Shown: positions 41,247-50,770, counted from the stretch's first letter. The stretch is DNA of 64,000 bases from an uncultured Spirochaetaceae bacterium (GCA_944392965.1 CALXYM010000002.1:124001-188000); one strand, 5' to 3'. Program-made: numbers and translations. The notes: generated from the letters alone by a model not told the origin.

Positions 41247-41720
41247 CTATTCAATAATCTTCCCAACCTCCACCCAGTCGGATGCATTTGCCAGAAAATA
41301 CAGCTCGTCCGGGCTTAAAGGAATGGCACTGTTCGATGTACCGGCAGCAGGATAAACAACAGGAAAACGCTTTAGGGAGACGTCGAGATAGACCTCGAGA
41401 TCCTCGTTGAGTGCGAAAGGACAGACACCTCCGACCTTATGCCCGGTATGGCGCTCAGTCTCCTCTGCGCTGAGCATCGTAGGCTTAAAACCAAAACGCC
41501 GCTTAAATGCCCCATTATTTATCTTGGTGTCTCCGGCTGTGACTATTACGATGGCTCCATCATCACCTTTTTTGAAAGCAAGAGTCTTTGCAATAAGCTT
41601 CGGCTCACACCCAAGGGCGGCTGCAGCAAGCTCCACCGTGGCACTGGAGACATCGAATAATATCACACGCTCAGCAAATCCCTTCTCCTTTAAATATGCC
41701 ATTACTTTTTCCAAACTCAT
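41247..41720 (-). CDS. ybaK: YbaK/EbsC family aminoacyl-tRNA deacylase
   Basis: About 157 residues of the YbaK family, which removes mischarged amino acids from tRNA (Cys-tRNA-Pro and related). The core is visible: KTLAFKKGDDGAIVIVTAGDTKIN with the catalytic Lys, GHKVGGVCPFALNED and VVYPAAGTSNSAIPLSP. Start ATG 41720 overlaps the cinA stop as ATGA, so it is coupled to cinA. Confidence 0.9.
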   Translation of the reverse strand: MSLEKVMAYLKEKGFAERVILFDVSSATVELAAAALGCEPKLIAKTLAFKKGDDGAIVIVTAGDTKINNGAFKRRFGFKPTMLSAEETERHTGHKVGGVCPFALNEDLEVYLDVSLKRFPVVYPAAGTSNSAIPLSPDELYFLANASDWVEVGKIIE

Positions 41721-42958
41721 ATGTTCGACCACTCCTCAGCCATCTTCTGAACATCCTCTCCCTTTATGTAACATGCTAGGAAGAGCATTGCGCTTACCGA
41801 CGCCTTTCTTCTTATAGAATCCCTTCCCCACGAGGAGAAATGAAGGGTAACAGCAAGACTCTCCCGACAGGATGAACTGAAGCCGAAACATACAGTTCCA
41901 ACCTTCTTTCCCTCACTCTCATCAGGGCCTGCGACCCCTGTTATGGAAACGGCATAATCGGATGAACATACACGCCTTGCCCCATCGGCCATCTCGAGGG
42001 CACACTCCTGAGAGACGACGCCGAATCTTGCTACGGTCTCCTCACTTACCCCGAGTACATTAACCTTCACACGAGGATCGTAAGAGACTACGGAACCAAG
42101 AAAATACTCACTTGCCCCCGGTTTTGACGTAAGGAGAGATGAAAGGAGACCACCTGTACAGCTTTCAGCAGCCGCGATATGGCATCCCTTTTCCTTTACC
42201 GTAGTTATGAGGAGATCAAGGGCGGATGTATTTCCCTCAACAAGGCGGCAGGGACCAAGCTCTTTCTGCAATGCAGAGATCGCATTTCTCACCTTTTGCT
42301 CATCATCAGAGGATGCGTAAAGGCTTATCTGATAATCCTGAAACCTCGTTCCCCAGTCGATATCCCCATAACGCTCACTAAGCTCTTCAAGACGGGCCTC
42401 TGCAGTTATAAACGACGTATACTCATACCTCGTCCCATCCTTTACATCCAGAAGACTCTTCACCTTAGGAAGGACAAAGGAGTAGAACATCGGTTCCATC
42501 TCCCTCGGAGGTCCAGGAAGAGCGAATACATATGTAGAACCGTCAGAACCATAAAAGCCGGGAGCCGTACCGTTCGGATTATCCATCACCTCAAATCCCT
42601 TCGGGATGTAGGCCTGCTTCTCATTAGCACCGAGCGCCTTCTCCGCTCCAACTCTTCTCTTGAGATTCTCAAAACACTTCTCATCCCTGACAAGGGTGGT
42701 ATTGAAAACCTCTGCAATGCAGGAGCGGGTCATGTCATCCTGCGTGGGGCCAAGCCCTCCCGTGACGATTATTATCTCGTTATTCTTCTTGAGAGCTTTC
42801 AAGACTGATATGATAGATCCGTCATCAGGGATGGCTACAATCTCCGCCATATGTACCCCGATGTGCGTCATTTCCTTCGAAACGAGCTGACCATGACGGT
42901 CTGCGATTATACCGCGTGTAAGCTCGGTTCCTATTACGATCAGAGAACACCTAGTCAT
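41717..42958 (-). CDS. cinA: CinA family protein, NMN deamidase
   Basis: 413 residues with the two CinA parts: an N-terminal MoCF/molybdopterin-binding-like domain (SLIVIGTELTRGIIAD, VTGGLGPTQDD, ALPGPPREMEPMF) and a C-terminal nicotinamide-nucleotide amidohydrolase (CHIAAAESCTGGLLSSLLTSKPGASEY as separate conserved segments near residue 265, then SITGVAGPDESEGKKVGTV). It recycles NMN in pyridine nucleotide salvage and detoxification. It overlaps lnt by 8 nt and ybaK by 4 nt. Confidence 0.93.
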   Translation of the reverse strand: MTRCSLIVIGTELTRGIIADRHGQLVSKEMTHIGVHMAEIVAIPDDGSIISVLKALKKNNEIIIVTGGLGPTQDDMTRSCIAEVFNTTLVRDEKCFENLKRRVGAEKALGANEKQAYIPKGFEVMDNPNGTAPGFYGSDGSTYVFALPGPPREMEPMFYSFVLPKVKSLLDVKDGTRYEYTSFITAEARLEELSERYGDIDWGTRFQDYQISLYASSDDEQKVRNAISALQKELGPCRLVEGNTSALDLLITTVKEKGCHIAAAESCTGGLLSSLLTSKPGASEYFLGSVVSYDPRVKVNVLGVSEETVARFGVVSQECALEMADGARRVCSSDYAVSITGVAGPDESEGKKVGTVCFGFSSSCRESLAVTLHFSSWGRDSIRRKASVSAMLFLACYIKGEDVQKMAEEWSNI

Positions 42959-44606
42959 CTTTCTTCCTGCTCTTTATATAGGAGTTCAGCTTCAACACCC
43001 CTCCGATTATGAGGGTTGCTGCCGACAGATAGATTGCGACATGTGCAAAAAGATCCGTATGATCAACGAAGAATGTATTATCTTCATCCTCATAGACTGG
43101 TACGTCATACACATGATATCCCATCCAGAATGGCCTCATCGGATCATGCAATGTTCCATCAGGGGTTATCATACAAGTCAGCCCGCTGTTGGTTCCACGG
43201 ACAAGGGATTTCCTCGTTTCTATTGCACGGAAGATCGCTATATACGCATGCTGCTTCTCCGCGGCTACCGAACCGGACCAGTTATCATTCGTCATGTTCA
43301 CGATGACATCCGCTCCCTCCCTGACAAAGTCCGCAGAGATATAACCGAATACATCCTCAAAACAGATCGGAGTGGAGAACTTGATACCATCGGATTCGAA
43401 TACGACGCTCTCATCCCCCGCTTCCCACCACTGATAGTCATTTGCGAGCAGGAGATTATAAAGCCAGGGCATCTGCTTCTCATACGGGAAATGTTCTGTG
43501 AATGGAACGAGATGCTGCTTACGATACTTACCATCTATCTGTCCATTCTGAAAGAGGACGACACTGTTATAGTCTTTCCTGTTCTGAGATCCATCCTCCA
43601 AGAGAGGGCCTGCATTCTCATCGATAGGTTCTCCATCCGCGTTTCCAGTAAGAAGTGGAACGGGAAGTGTCTCTGCAAAATCCAGGAATTCCTCAACAAG
43701 TACCCTCATCTCATGGTTTCCCTCATAGTCATACCTCATGTTCCAGTCTATGGAAGGAACGAAAGCAGTCTCAGACCATACGACGATGTCTGGATCCTGA
43801 CTTATGGCTTCAAGGGTATAGCGTCTCAAGTTGTTGAAATTCCTCCTGTATGTGGCAAGGCCACCTTCCCAGGAGTCATGGTTATGCTGTACTGTCGCAA
43901 CACGCCATGTCCTATCTGGAGTTTTATCCTGCCATTCAGAGATCTTTACAAAACCGTATATAAGAGACACTATCACAAGAACGGCATAGATTATGATTAC
44001 AACAAGATTGCTCTTGAAATATGAACGGAAAGTCTCATCCGTTCCATGGATCTTATCAATCAGATAGTTCCCAAGGAATGCCTGGGGAAGGACCTGCAAG
44101 AAGATTATCCCCCAGATACCCGTTACATCCGCGATCTGAATCATCGGCAGATACCTATAGAGCGCATAGCAGATGGTACCATATGGATAACCGGCAAACC
44201 ATGACTCTGCAAGGTATGCGAAGGCAACCCATATCACAGCCTGCAGAATATAGCCCCTCTTCTTGAAGAATGTATCAGCAGCCTTCAATGCAGGAAAGAG
44301 GAAAAACATCTCCCCGCCCTGGATTATGGGGACAATCAAAATGGCCAGAGGATGGAAGGAAGAAAGCCAGTAATTGAAAAAGATATAATACATGAAGCCG
44401 AAAAAGAATCCGTATGGTGCGACAAGTGCCCAGCTGGTATTCCTTATGACGGCAAACACTGGAATGAGAACAAAAAGCGAGATGAACCCCAGGCCTTCCG
44501 GGAAAATGAAGCCTGGGAATGCCATTGAAAATACAAATGCCGTTACTAATAATATAAAAACCTCAGAACATACAGTCCTGAGGCTTCTTCTCTTCAAAGT
44601 TTTCAA
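42951..44606 (-). CDS. lnt: Apolipoprotein N-acyltransferase
   Basis: The 551-residue inner-membrane enzyme adds the third acyl chain to lipoproteins, as expected in a diderm. About six hydrophobic helices occupy residues 15-215, followed by the nitrilase domain. The catalytic triad is present: Glu in VVWSETAFVPS, Lys in KYRKQHLVPFTEHFPY and Cys in TPICFEDVFGY. A last helix lies near 530. Translation starts at TTG 44606, backed by AGGAG 8 nt upstream. It leads the lnt-cinA-ybaK operon. Confidence 0.94.
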   Translation of the reverse strand: MKTLKRRSLRTVCSEVFILLVTAFVFSMAFPGFIFPEGLGFISLFVLIPVFAVIRNTSWALVAPYGFFFGFMYYIFFNYWLSSFHPLAILIVPIIQGGEMFFLFPALKAADTFFKKRGYILQAVIWVAFAYLAESWFAGYPYGTICYALYRYLPMIQIADVTGIWGIIFLQVLPQAFLGNYLIDKIHGTDETFRSYFKSNLVVIIIYAVLVIVSLIYGFVKISEWQDKTPDRTWRVATVQHNHDSWEGGLATYRRNFNNLRRYTLEAISQDPDIVVWSETAFVPSIDWNMRYDYEGNHEMRVLVEEFLDFAETLPVPLLTGNADGEPIDENAGPLLEDGSQNRKDYNSVVLFQNGQIDGKYRKQHLVPFTEHFPYEKQMPWLYNLLLANDYQWWEAGDESVVFESDGIKFSTPICFEDVFGYISADFVREGADVIVNMTNDNWSGSVAAEKQHAYIAIFRAIETRKSLVRGTNSGLTCMITPDGTLHDPMRPFWMGYHVYDVPVYEDEDNTFFVDHTDLFAHVAIYLSAATLIIGGVLKLNSYIKSRKKDD

Positions 44607-44624
44607 GCCTTAATCTCCTGATAA

Positions 44625-44939
44625 TTAATCAAGTTCTTTAGCTGTGCGGATATTCCAGACGAATTCCTTGAGTTCTTTTCCTGGGCGGAATATCGCAACT
44701 CCATGCTTATCAACAGCCACGACCTCTCCCGTCTTCGGATTTCTAGCCCTCTCTCTGCCCTTTCTGGTACGAACCTCGAAAGTTCCAAAGCCACGGAGCT
44801 CAATAACCCTGTCATCTTTGAGCCCATCCTTAATTTCCTCAAAGAGCTCATCAATAACCATATGGATTTCCGTCCTATTCAAGCCTAGCTTGTTATGTAA
44901 ATTCTCTATAATTGCTGCCTTGGTAAGTTTCTCGTCCAT
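44625..44939 (-). CDS. HU/IHF family DNA-binding protein
   Basis: The 104-residue nucleoid protein bends DNA as a dimer. It has LTKAAIIENLHNKLGLNRTEIHMVIDELFEEI, then the conserved beta region IELRGFGTFEVRTRKGRERARNPKTGE with the intercalating-arm NPKTGE, each a recognised HU/IHF block. It is encoded between rpsT and lnt, 15 nt after the S20 gene. Confidence 0.95.
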   Translation of the reverse strand: MDEKLTKAAIIENLHNKLGLNRTEIHMVIDELFEEIKDGLKDDRVIELRGFGTFEVRTRKGRERARNPKTGEVVAVDKHGVAIFRPGKELKEFVWNIRTAKELD

Positions 44940-44954
44940 ATCTCCACCATCTCA

Positions 44955-45215
44955 TTATGCAAGCTTGTTAAAAGCGTGAGCCATTCTACTCTTCTTTCTA
45001 TCGACTGTATTGCGGTGCATTATACCCTTGTTTACAGCACTATCAAGAAGTTTGAAGCTCTCATGCATCAATGTGCTGGCTGATTCCTTATCGTTGGATC
45101 TAAGAGCTGCCTCGAACTTCTTTACGGAAGTCCTTACCTTGCTCTTTGCTGCACGGTTAAGCATTCTGCGAGCCTGATTTCTGCGTTCACTTCTCTGAGC
45201 GGATTTCTTTGCCAC
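44955..45215 (-). CDS. rpsT: 30S ribosomal protein S20
   Basis: 86 residues, rich in Lys/Arg/Ala and helical, as S20 is: AKKSAQRSERRNQARRMLNR and then KGIMHRNTVDRKKSRMAHAFN. It binds 16S rRNA early in 30S assembly. The start is GTG 45215 with GGAGGAAATAAA just ahead. Confidence 0.95.
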   Translation of the reverse strand: MAKKSAQRSERRNQARRMLNRAAKSKVRTSVKKFEAALRSNDKESASTLMHESFKLLDSAVNKGIMHRNTVDRKKSRMAHAFNKLA

Positions 45216-45299
45216 TTTATTTCCTCCAAGAATAATTATTAATCATATTCGCTGTAGGATTAATCTGCTTATCTCCCGACAGCGTTAGTCACGTTATCA

Positions 45300-45326
45300 C
45301 AATAGTGTAATTTTGGTCAATAGTGT
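45300..45326 (-). promoter_or_regulatory. rpsT promoter region with direct repeat
   Basis: TTGACC (45315-45320, minus strand) has a weak -10 (GATAAC or ATAACG) 16-17 nt downstream. CAATAGTGT occurs twice on the plus strand (45300-45308 and 45318-45326), 18 bp apart, overlapping this promoter. The rest of the 245-nt gap shows no gene. Confidence 0.4.
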
Positions 45327-45460
45327 TTCTTAACTTTCTATGAGTAAAAGGATTAACAAATTAGTTAACATTCTTTCTCCCAATCACGATAGTATTCACA
45401 ACAGAACCATTACATATTGAAAAACAGGAATAAGGGGAGATTCACATGCCAATTGCGACC

Positions 45461-46423
45461 TTATTCAAGAAAATCCTCCTGAAACTCCTCACTGACATCC
45501 CAGTACCCGGTCTCATCATTGTATGAAACCTCAGTAAACGGAATGAACATCGTCTGTCCCTCTGAAGCCTGTACCGTGAGCTTATGGGAGAGGATATTGA
45601 CCTCCGTCACCTTCCATAGATCACGTCCAAGTCTCAATCGTGTTCCCTCAGGCGGGCATGAGGCCTTCTCCTCAAGATAGTAGTCATACTCATAAGCAAG
45701 ACAGCAGAGAAGCCTTCCACAAGGACCGGATATCTTCATACTGTTCAGTGAAAGGTTCTGCTCCTTCGCCATCTTGATAGTGACCGGCTCAAGCTGGCTT
45801 GTGATCGAATGGCAGCAGTAATCACGTCCACATACGCTGAGCCCTCCGATGAGACGGGACTCATCACGAACTCCGATCTGCCTGAGCTCTATTCTCATAC
45901 GGAAAACGGAAACAAGGTCTTTCACAAGATCACGGAAATCCACGCGCTCCTCTGCCGTGAAGAAGAAGATGACCTTAGGTTCTCCAAGAAGGAAATGGGC
46001 TGTGACAAGTTTCATGTTCAACTTATGCTTCAACACCTTTTCCCTGCAGACTCTAAGCGCCGCCTCCTCCTTGCCACTGTTGACCTCGTATTTCTCCATC
46101 TCTTCAGGGGTGGCAAGATGATCTATGTAATCGACATCATCTGGAACATCCATCAGAACAGGTTCCATGTTCATTCCCCCACAGCTCTCACAACCGGCAC
46201 CACAGACCGAGGTAGAACCGCATTCATACGTCTTATCCGGATCGGGAGCGGGAGATGTTACTATACCAAGATCGAGCCCGAAACGCGTATCATACACGAC
46301 CGGAGTGCCGGGATAGAGTATGCTGTCATACGCACAGAGACATATGTCGTTGTAACTCGGGTTTTTTATTATATAGATATAGGCCTTTTCATCTGTCGTG
46401 GCCCTTGCTTTTTTATCTTTCAT
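45461..46423 (-). CDS. ricT: PSP1-domain protein RicT (YaaT)
   Basis: 320 residues of the PSP1 family. RLIGGLSVCGRDYCCHS and GPCGRLLCCLAYEYDYY (about 195-255) contain the cysteine pairs that in the Bacillus RicA-F-T complex help bind Fe-S clusters and direct RNase Y maturation of mRNAs. An extra cysteine cluster (CGSTSVCGAGCESCGG) lies near residue 68. RNase Y and YmdB are also encoded in this window, supporting a link to RNA decay. The promoter has an ideal -35/-10 spacing and lies 6 nt from the ATG. Confidence 0.92.
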   Translation of the reverse strand: MKDKKARATTDEKAYIYIIKNPSYNDICLCAYDSILYPGTPVVYDTRFGLDLGIVTSPAPDPDKTYECGSTSVCGAGCESCGGMNMEPVLMDVPDDVDYIDHLATPEEMEKYEVNSGKEEAALRVCREKVLKHKLNMKLVTAHFLLGEPKVIFFFTAEERVDFRDLVKDLVSVFRMRIELRQIGVRDESRLIGGLSVCGRDYCCHSITSQLEPVTIKMAKEQNLSLNSMKISGPCGRLLCCLAYEYDYYLEEKASCPPEGTRLRLGRDLWKVTEVNILSHKLTVQASEGQTMFIPFTEVSYNDETGYWDVSEEFQEDFLE

Positions 46424-46458
46424 GCTAAAAAAGTACCATGAGATAATTAATTAGGCAA
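46424..46458 (-). promoter_or_regulatory. ricT promoter, probable leaderless start
   Basis: Minus-strand TTGCCT (46453-46458), exactly 17 nt, TACTTT (46430-46435) with extended TG, then 6 nt to ATG 46423. No Shine-Dalgarno sequence. One of the cleanest examples of this layout in the window. Confidence 0.65.
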
Positions 46459-46469
46459 TAAGCGCTTTG

Positions 46470-46506
46470 TGGACAAAGAGACTGTTTTAATGGTATTTTT
46501 CCACAC
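46470..46506 (+). promoter_or_regulatory. dus promoter, probable leaderless start
   Basis: TGGACA (46470-46475), 18 nt, TATTTT (46494-46499) with extended TG, then 7 nt to ATG 46507. No ribosome site. Confidence 0.55.
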
Positions 46507-47451
46507 ATGACTCTGATATTAGCCCCCCTTGCAGGGTATACGGACAAGGCATTCAGAAAGATTGCTACGGATTATGGTGCAGAGGAGACAGTGACTGAGA
46601 TGGTCTCTGCAGAGGGTCTTGCACGAGAGAGTGCAAAGACGGAAGCACTAATGGAACGCTTCGATGAATCCGAGAACCTCACACTACAGCTTTTCGGTCC
46701 CGATGCAGATACTTTCCATCGTGCAATAAGGATGCTGAAAGGTTATGACTTCAAGAAGATAGATATCAATGCAGGATGTCCTGTTCCAAAGGTCGTAAAG
46801 ACTGGAGCGGGGTCAGCGCTGATGAAGAATCCTAAGACAGCGGGGGAGATCATACATGTACTGAAAGAGGAGACGGGTTCAAAGGTCTCGATAAAATTCC
46901 GCCTCGGCTGGGATGAGGAGAACCTCAATTATCTGGATTTCGCAGAAGAGGCTGTAAGAAACGGAGCCGATGAGTTGACGCTGCATGCGCGCACAAGAAG
47001 TCAGGGCTACTCAGGACAGGCCAGAAAAGAGCATTTCACACATCTTCGCTCACGTTTCCCAAAAGATGAGAGTACATCTCCCCTTCTGTACGCTTCAGGA
47101 GACGTTTTTACCCCGGAGGATGCCTTCTCCTATCTGAAAGATTACAACATGGATGGCGTGATGTTCGCCCGTGGGGCAATAGGAAATCCATTCATCTTCA
47201 AAGAGACAGGAGAGTTGCTGGAAAAAGGGTCTTATGAAGAGCCATCCATCAGAGAGAGAGTTGACGTTCTTCTAAGGCACCTCACACTTGCCATAGACTA
47301 CTACGGAGAGAATATCGCCTCAAGGGAGATGAGGAAGGTCGCCATGGCATACATAAAGGGGGTAAAGGGTTCAAGCAGGGTGAAGCTGCTACTTTCCACG
47401 GCCTCAAGCTATACCGAATATGAAGAGGCATTGAAACTCCTCTTTGATTAA
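46507..47451 (+). CDS. dus: tRNA-dihydrouridine synthase
   Basis: The 314-residue flavoenzyme reduces uridines in the tRNA D loop. The TIM-barrel start LILAPLAGYTDKAFR, the catalytic Cys in DINAGCPVPKV, phosphate-binding Arg/Lys in KIRFRLGW-like KFRLGWDEEN, and HARTRSQGYSGQA are all present, and ASGDVFTPEDA plus FARGAIGNPFIF mark the FMN site. DusB-like. It diverges from ricT and starts 7 nt after its -10 box. Confidence 0.93.
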   Translation: MTLILAPLAGYTDKAFRKIATDYGAEETVTEMVSAEGLARESAKTEALMERFDESENLTLQLFGPDADTFHRAIRMLKGYDFKKIDINAGCPVPKVVKTGAGSALMKNPKTAGEIIHVLKEETGSKVSIKFRLGWDEENLNYLDFAEEAVRNGADELTLHARTRSQGYSGQARKEHFTHLRSRFPKDESTSPLLYASGDVFTPEDAFSYLKDYNMDGVMFARGAIGNPFIFKETGELLEKGSYEEPSIRERVDVLLRHLTLAIDYYGENIASREMRKVAMAYIKGVKGSSRVKLLLSTASSYTEYEEALKLLFD

Positions 47452-47525
47452 GTTGCATCTAAAGAAAAAAAATTGTTCTTGAATTGTGAATTTCCATATG
47501 CTAGCGTTTTAATAAAGGAGTTTAT

Positions 47526-48791
47526 ATGCGCGTTCTGGTTCTAGGTTCAGGAGCTAAAGATCACGCGATGACATGGTGGCTTAGCAAAAGCTGTTTTATC
47601 TCAGGACTCTTTGTCGCAAGAGGCAATTACTGCACACCCGACATCGCGGAAAAGTTGGAAGAGGTCGATCCTTCTGATGGGGAGAGTGTCTACTCAGCAT
47701 GTCTGAGCCATGCGATCGATCTGGTATTCGTAGGTACGGAGGCTCCCCTTCTCTCTGGAGTCATAGAATATCTGAATGAGAGAGGTATCAAGACATTCGG
47801 AGCACCAAGCAAATCAATAAAACTTGAAGATGATAAGGCTTTCAGCCGGACATTCACAGACCGCCACAACATTCCTACCCCGAGGCGAAGCCTTTTCGCA
47901 GATATCGAACAGATGGAAAAGTATCTGATAAGGCATAAGGGAAACGAATTCATCGTAAAGAGTAATAACATCTCACCAAGCAGGGAGACGCTCAGTTCCT
48001 CCGACACGGGAAAACTTCTTGAATATGCGAGAAAACTGATGCAGAAAGGTCCCGTTCTCCTTGAGGAGTTCATACCGGGCCTTCCCATTACCGCAACAAT
48101 ACTCCTTGATAAAAAGAACTACATAGTACTGCCGATCGTAAGTGAATATACGAAGAGATATGAAGAAGATGACGTGCCGACTGGAGGAATGGGCGCCATC
48201 TGTCCTGTCCCGATTAAAGAAGATATCGCAGAGGCTATAAAAGAGAGGATAATAAGCCCCACATTATATGGAATGAAAGTCGAACAGCTCTCTTACAGGG
48301 GTGTACTTACGTTCTCAATCATAATAAAAGATAACAGGGAGCCGATACTTGTCGATTACCATGTACGTTTCAACGATCCTGCAGCACAGGCCTTCGTTCC
48401 CCTGATAAACAACGATTTTCTGGATATTCTGATGGCGATGAACAGAGATGAGCTTTCAAAGATAAAGCTTGAGACATCAGATGATTTCACCGTCGCAGTC
48501 GTACTAGCCAGCGAAGGCTATCCAATGGAGACTAAGACGGGAAGGACCGTAGAGGGACTCACACATATAAAAAGAGCGGGGATGACGACAAGGCCACTGG
48601 TATTCTGTGGCGCGGTTGATGCTGATAAGAACGGCCTTCCCGTTTCGACGGGAGGCAGGGCCATAACCGTCGTAGGGAAAGCAAAGAGCATCGAAGAGGC
48701 AAATAAGGAGGCCTACCGCACGCTGGAGGGCATACATATGGAAGGAGGCTGGTTTAGAACCGATATCGGAAACCGATTCTTCCAGAATTAA
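47526..48791 (+). CDS. purD: Divergent PurD-like ATP-grasp protein
   Basis: The 421-residue protein is built like phosphoribosylamine-glycine ligase: N-terminal VLVLGSGAKDHAMTWWL (usually GGREHAL), an ATP-grasp domain with GPVLLEEFIPGLPITAT, the PTGGMGAICPVP segment and DYHVRFNDPAAQAF, then a C-terminal domain. The metal-ligand block usually reads EFNxRFGDPE; here Glu and Asn are replaced by Asp and His. No other purine genes are close. It may be a true but diverged GARS or have a changed substrate. AAAGGAG precedes the ATG. Confidence 0.8.
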   Translation: MRVLVLGSGAKDHAMTWWLSKSCFISGLFVARGNYCTPDIAEKLEEVDPSDGESVYSACLSHAIDLVFVGTEAPLLSGVIEYLNERGIKTFGAPSKSIKLEDDKAFSRTFTDRHNIPTPRRSLFADIEQMEKYLIRHKGNEFIVKSNNISPSRETLSSSDTGKLLEYARKLMQKGPVLLEEFIPGLPITATILLDKKNYIVLPIVSEYTKRYEEDDVPTGGMGAICPVPIKEDIAEAIKERIISPTLYGMKVEQLSYRGVLTFSIIIKDNREPILVDYHVRFNDPAAQAFVPLINNDFLDILMAMNRDELSKIKLETSDDFTVAVVLASEGYPMETKTGRTVEGLTHIKRAGMTTRPLVFCGAVDADKNGLPVSTGGRAITVVGKAKSIEEANKEAYRTLEGIHMEGGWFRTDIGNRFFQN

Positions 48792-49534
48792 TCATGATTC
48801 TTTCTATACTGATATAACAGGATTCCCGCAGCGACTGACACGTTGAGGGAATCTATATGCCCCCTCATCGGTATGGATACGACATAGTCAGAATTCTTTC
48901 TCAAGAGGGAGGATATTCCACTTCCCTCGCTTCCCATTACAAGAACGCTTCTTGAACTGAACTTCTCCTCATAGCTTGAAGTACCGTTCATGTCGGCCGC
49001 ATATACCCAGAATCCATTATTCTTGAGTCTCTCGAGTTCTCTGGATAGATTGGTAACGACGGCAAGAGGTACATACTGGGCTGCCCCGCTGGATACCTTC
49101 ACGACAGTCTCATTAGCCTGCACACTCCTTCTTTCGGGAATGATGACAAGATCAACTCCGAACTGATCAGCACTTCTGAGAATCGCTCCAAGATTATGAG
49201 GATCGGTTATGCCGTCGAGCATGAGAACAATGTAATCCTTATCATCTTTTAAAGAGGATATGAAGTCATCGACCGTGATCTCCTTCAAGCGGCTTGCACC
49301 TTTTCTCGGTCCTCCAAGATCAAGAATGGCACCCCTGTGGTCAATTCCAGGAGCCATCCTGTCAAGCTCATCACGACTTACTTTCTTCACAGCGACCTTT
49401 CCCGTGCACTGTGCCTTGAACTCAAGCTTGTTGATCCTCTCTCCCCCTGCCCTTACAAGGTAGAGTGTGGAACCTGCTGCTGCCTTCTTCAAACCTTCTT
49501 CTATAGCATGATAACCGTATATTCTTTCACCCAT
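48788..49534 (-). CDS. rlmB: 23S rRNA 2'-O-ribose methyltransferase, RlmB/TrmH type
   Basis: The 248-residue SPOUT enzyme expected to methylate G2251 in the 23S P loop. It has an N-terminal substrate-binding domain (ERIYGYHAIEEGL), then LDGITDPHNLGAILRSADQFG, VMGSEGSGISSLLRK and IPMRGHIDSLNVSVAAGI, the three knot motifs. The stop codons of this gene and purD share TTAA. Confidence 0.92.
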   Translation of the reverse strand: MGERIYGYHAIEEGLKKAAAGSTLYLVRAGGERINKLEFKAQCTGKVAVKKVSRDELDRMAPGIDHRGAILDLGGPRKGASRLKEITVDDFISSLKDDKDYIVLMLDGITDPHNLGAILRSADQFGVDLVIIPERRSVQANETVVKVSSGAAQYVPLAVVTNLSRELERLKNNGFWVYAADMNGTSSYEEKFSSRSVLVMGSEGSGISSLLRKNSDYVVSIPMRGHIDSLNVSVAAGILLYQYRKNHD

Positions 49535-49588
49535 GGTAAATCATGATATTGTATTTCCCGTTTCCTCGGCAAGCGGGGAGGAGAAAAC

Positions 49589-49613
49589 AAAAAAACGGGC
49601 TTCAAAGCCCGTT
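49589..49613 (-). terminator. dnaJ terminator
   Basis: Minus-strand AACGGGC/GCCCGTT stem (49594-49613) followed by seven T, immediately after the DnaJ stop codon. Confidence 0.87.
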
Positions 49614-49616
49614 ATG

Positions 49617-50726
49617 TCAGTCCTCGTATTCCATTGGAGTTGGACGTTCAGATTCTCCAAGTTCATCGGCAAGCTCTTTTATGAGTTTCCTCCCCTTGAG
49701 GGAGACGTGCCGGGGAACCTCTACCACGATTTTTAGATACATGTTCCCCCTCTGTGATGAATTGATATAGGGGAAACCCTTTCCTTTGAGACGCAGGATT
49801 TTTCCTGACTGAGTACCCGCAGGAATCGCGACCTTGAGTTCTGTTCCATCAATAGTTGGAACATATATGTCCGTACCTAATACAGCCTGTGAGAAGGAGA
49901 TTGGAATCTGCAGATAGACATCCTGCTCCTCACGGACGAAGTACTTATCATCCCGTACAGTTATGAAGATATAGAGATCCCCATCTGGGCCTCCATTCTC
50001 TCCCGCGTCCCCCTTTCCTCGGAGCGTAAGACGGCTTCCAGTCTCAACACCGGCAGGAATCGTAACCATGAGCTTTTCACTCTTTCTCGTAGTTCCAGAA
50101 CCATGACATGAAGAACATGGGTTATCGACAATAGAACCCGTACCTTGGCAGGTAGGACATGTTGTCGCGACCTGGAAGAATCCACTACCACGAGCAACCT
50201 GCCCAGAACCATGGCACGTAGGACAGGTCCGTCTTCCAGAACCTCCCGTTCCGTTACAGGTCTCGCACTTCACCTTATGGGCAAAGGATATCTCCTTTTT
50301 ACATCCCGTCACCGCCTCATTGAAATCTATCGTAAGCTCATAGCGTAAAGAAGAACCGGCCCTGCCTCCACTACGGGCAGAAGCACCTCTTCTTCCACCA
50401 CCGAAGAAGGATTCAAATATGTCTGAGAATCCACCGGCTCCTCCAAAGATATCGGAGAAATCCCTGTATACATTGCTGTAGTTACCTGCACCGGCGGCTC
50501 CTTCAACTCCTGCAAAGCCAAACTGATCATAATTCCGCCTCTTCTTCTCATCGGAGAGAATCTCATAGGCTTCACTTGCCTCCTTGAACCTCTCCTCTGC
50601 CTCCTTGTCATTAGGATGAGTATCAGGATGGTTTGCAAGGGCAATCTTCCTGTATGCCTTTTTTATCTCATCCTGAGTAGCGGTCTTAGAGACGCCGAGA
50701 ACCTCATAATAATCACGCTTTGCCAT
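49617..50726 (-). CDS. dnaJ: Chaperone DnaJ
   Basis: 369 residues, full length. J domain (1-70) with the HPD motif in [10 protein letters not shown], a Gly/Phe-rich segment with [16 protein letters not shown], a zinc domain of four CxxCxGxG repeats (about 140-210: [32 protein letters not shown]), and the C-terminal substrate-binding domain. Works with DnaK and GrpE, encoded just upstream in the same operon. Confidence 0.97.
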   Translation of the reverse strand: MAKRDYYEVLGVSKTATQDEIKKAYRKIALANHPDTHPNDKEAEERFKEASEAYEILSDEKKRRNYDQFGFAGVEGAAGAGNYSNVYRDFSDIFGGAGGFSDIFESFFGGGRRGASARSGGRAGSSLRYELTIDFNEAVTGCKKEISFAHKVKCETCNGTGGSGRRTCPTCHGSGQVARGSGFFQVATTCPTCQGTGSIVDNPCSSCHGSGTTRKSEKLMVTIPAGVETGSRLTLRGKGDAGENGGPDGDLYIFITVRDDKYFVREEQDVYLQIPISFSQAVLGTDIYVPTIDGTELKVAIPAGTQSGKILRLKGKGFPYINSSQRGNMYLKIVVEVPRHVSLKGRKLIKELADELGESERPTPMEYED

Positions 50727-50749
50727 TTTTTCCCCTTAAACACAGGAAA

Positions 50750-50770
50750 ACAGCATGTATGCCATGCTGT
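50750..50770 (-). promoter_or_regulatory. Stem-loop between dnaK and dnaJ
   Basis: ACAGCATG (50750-50757) pairs perfectly with CATGCTGT (50763-50770) around a 5-nt loop, followed on the minus strand by only TTTTCC. It is more likely a processing or partial attenuation element than a full terminator. Confidence 0.55.

Noticed and set aside
43041-44024. A 327-residue plus-strand frame opposite lnt
   Set aside because: Antisense shadow of a clear apolipoprotein N-acyltransferase with its full catalytic triad.
47690-48088. A 132-residue minus-strand frame inside purD
   Set aside because: Shadow of the PurD-like gene with no family features.
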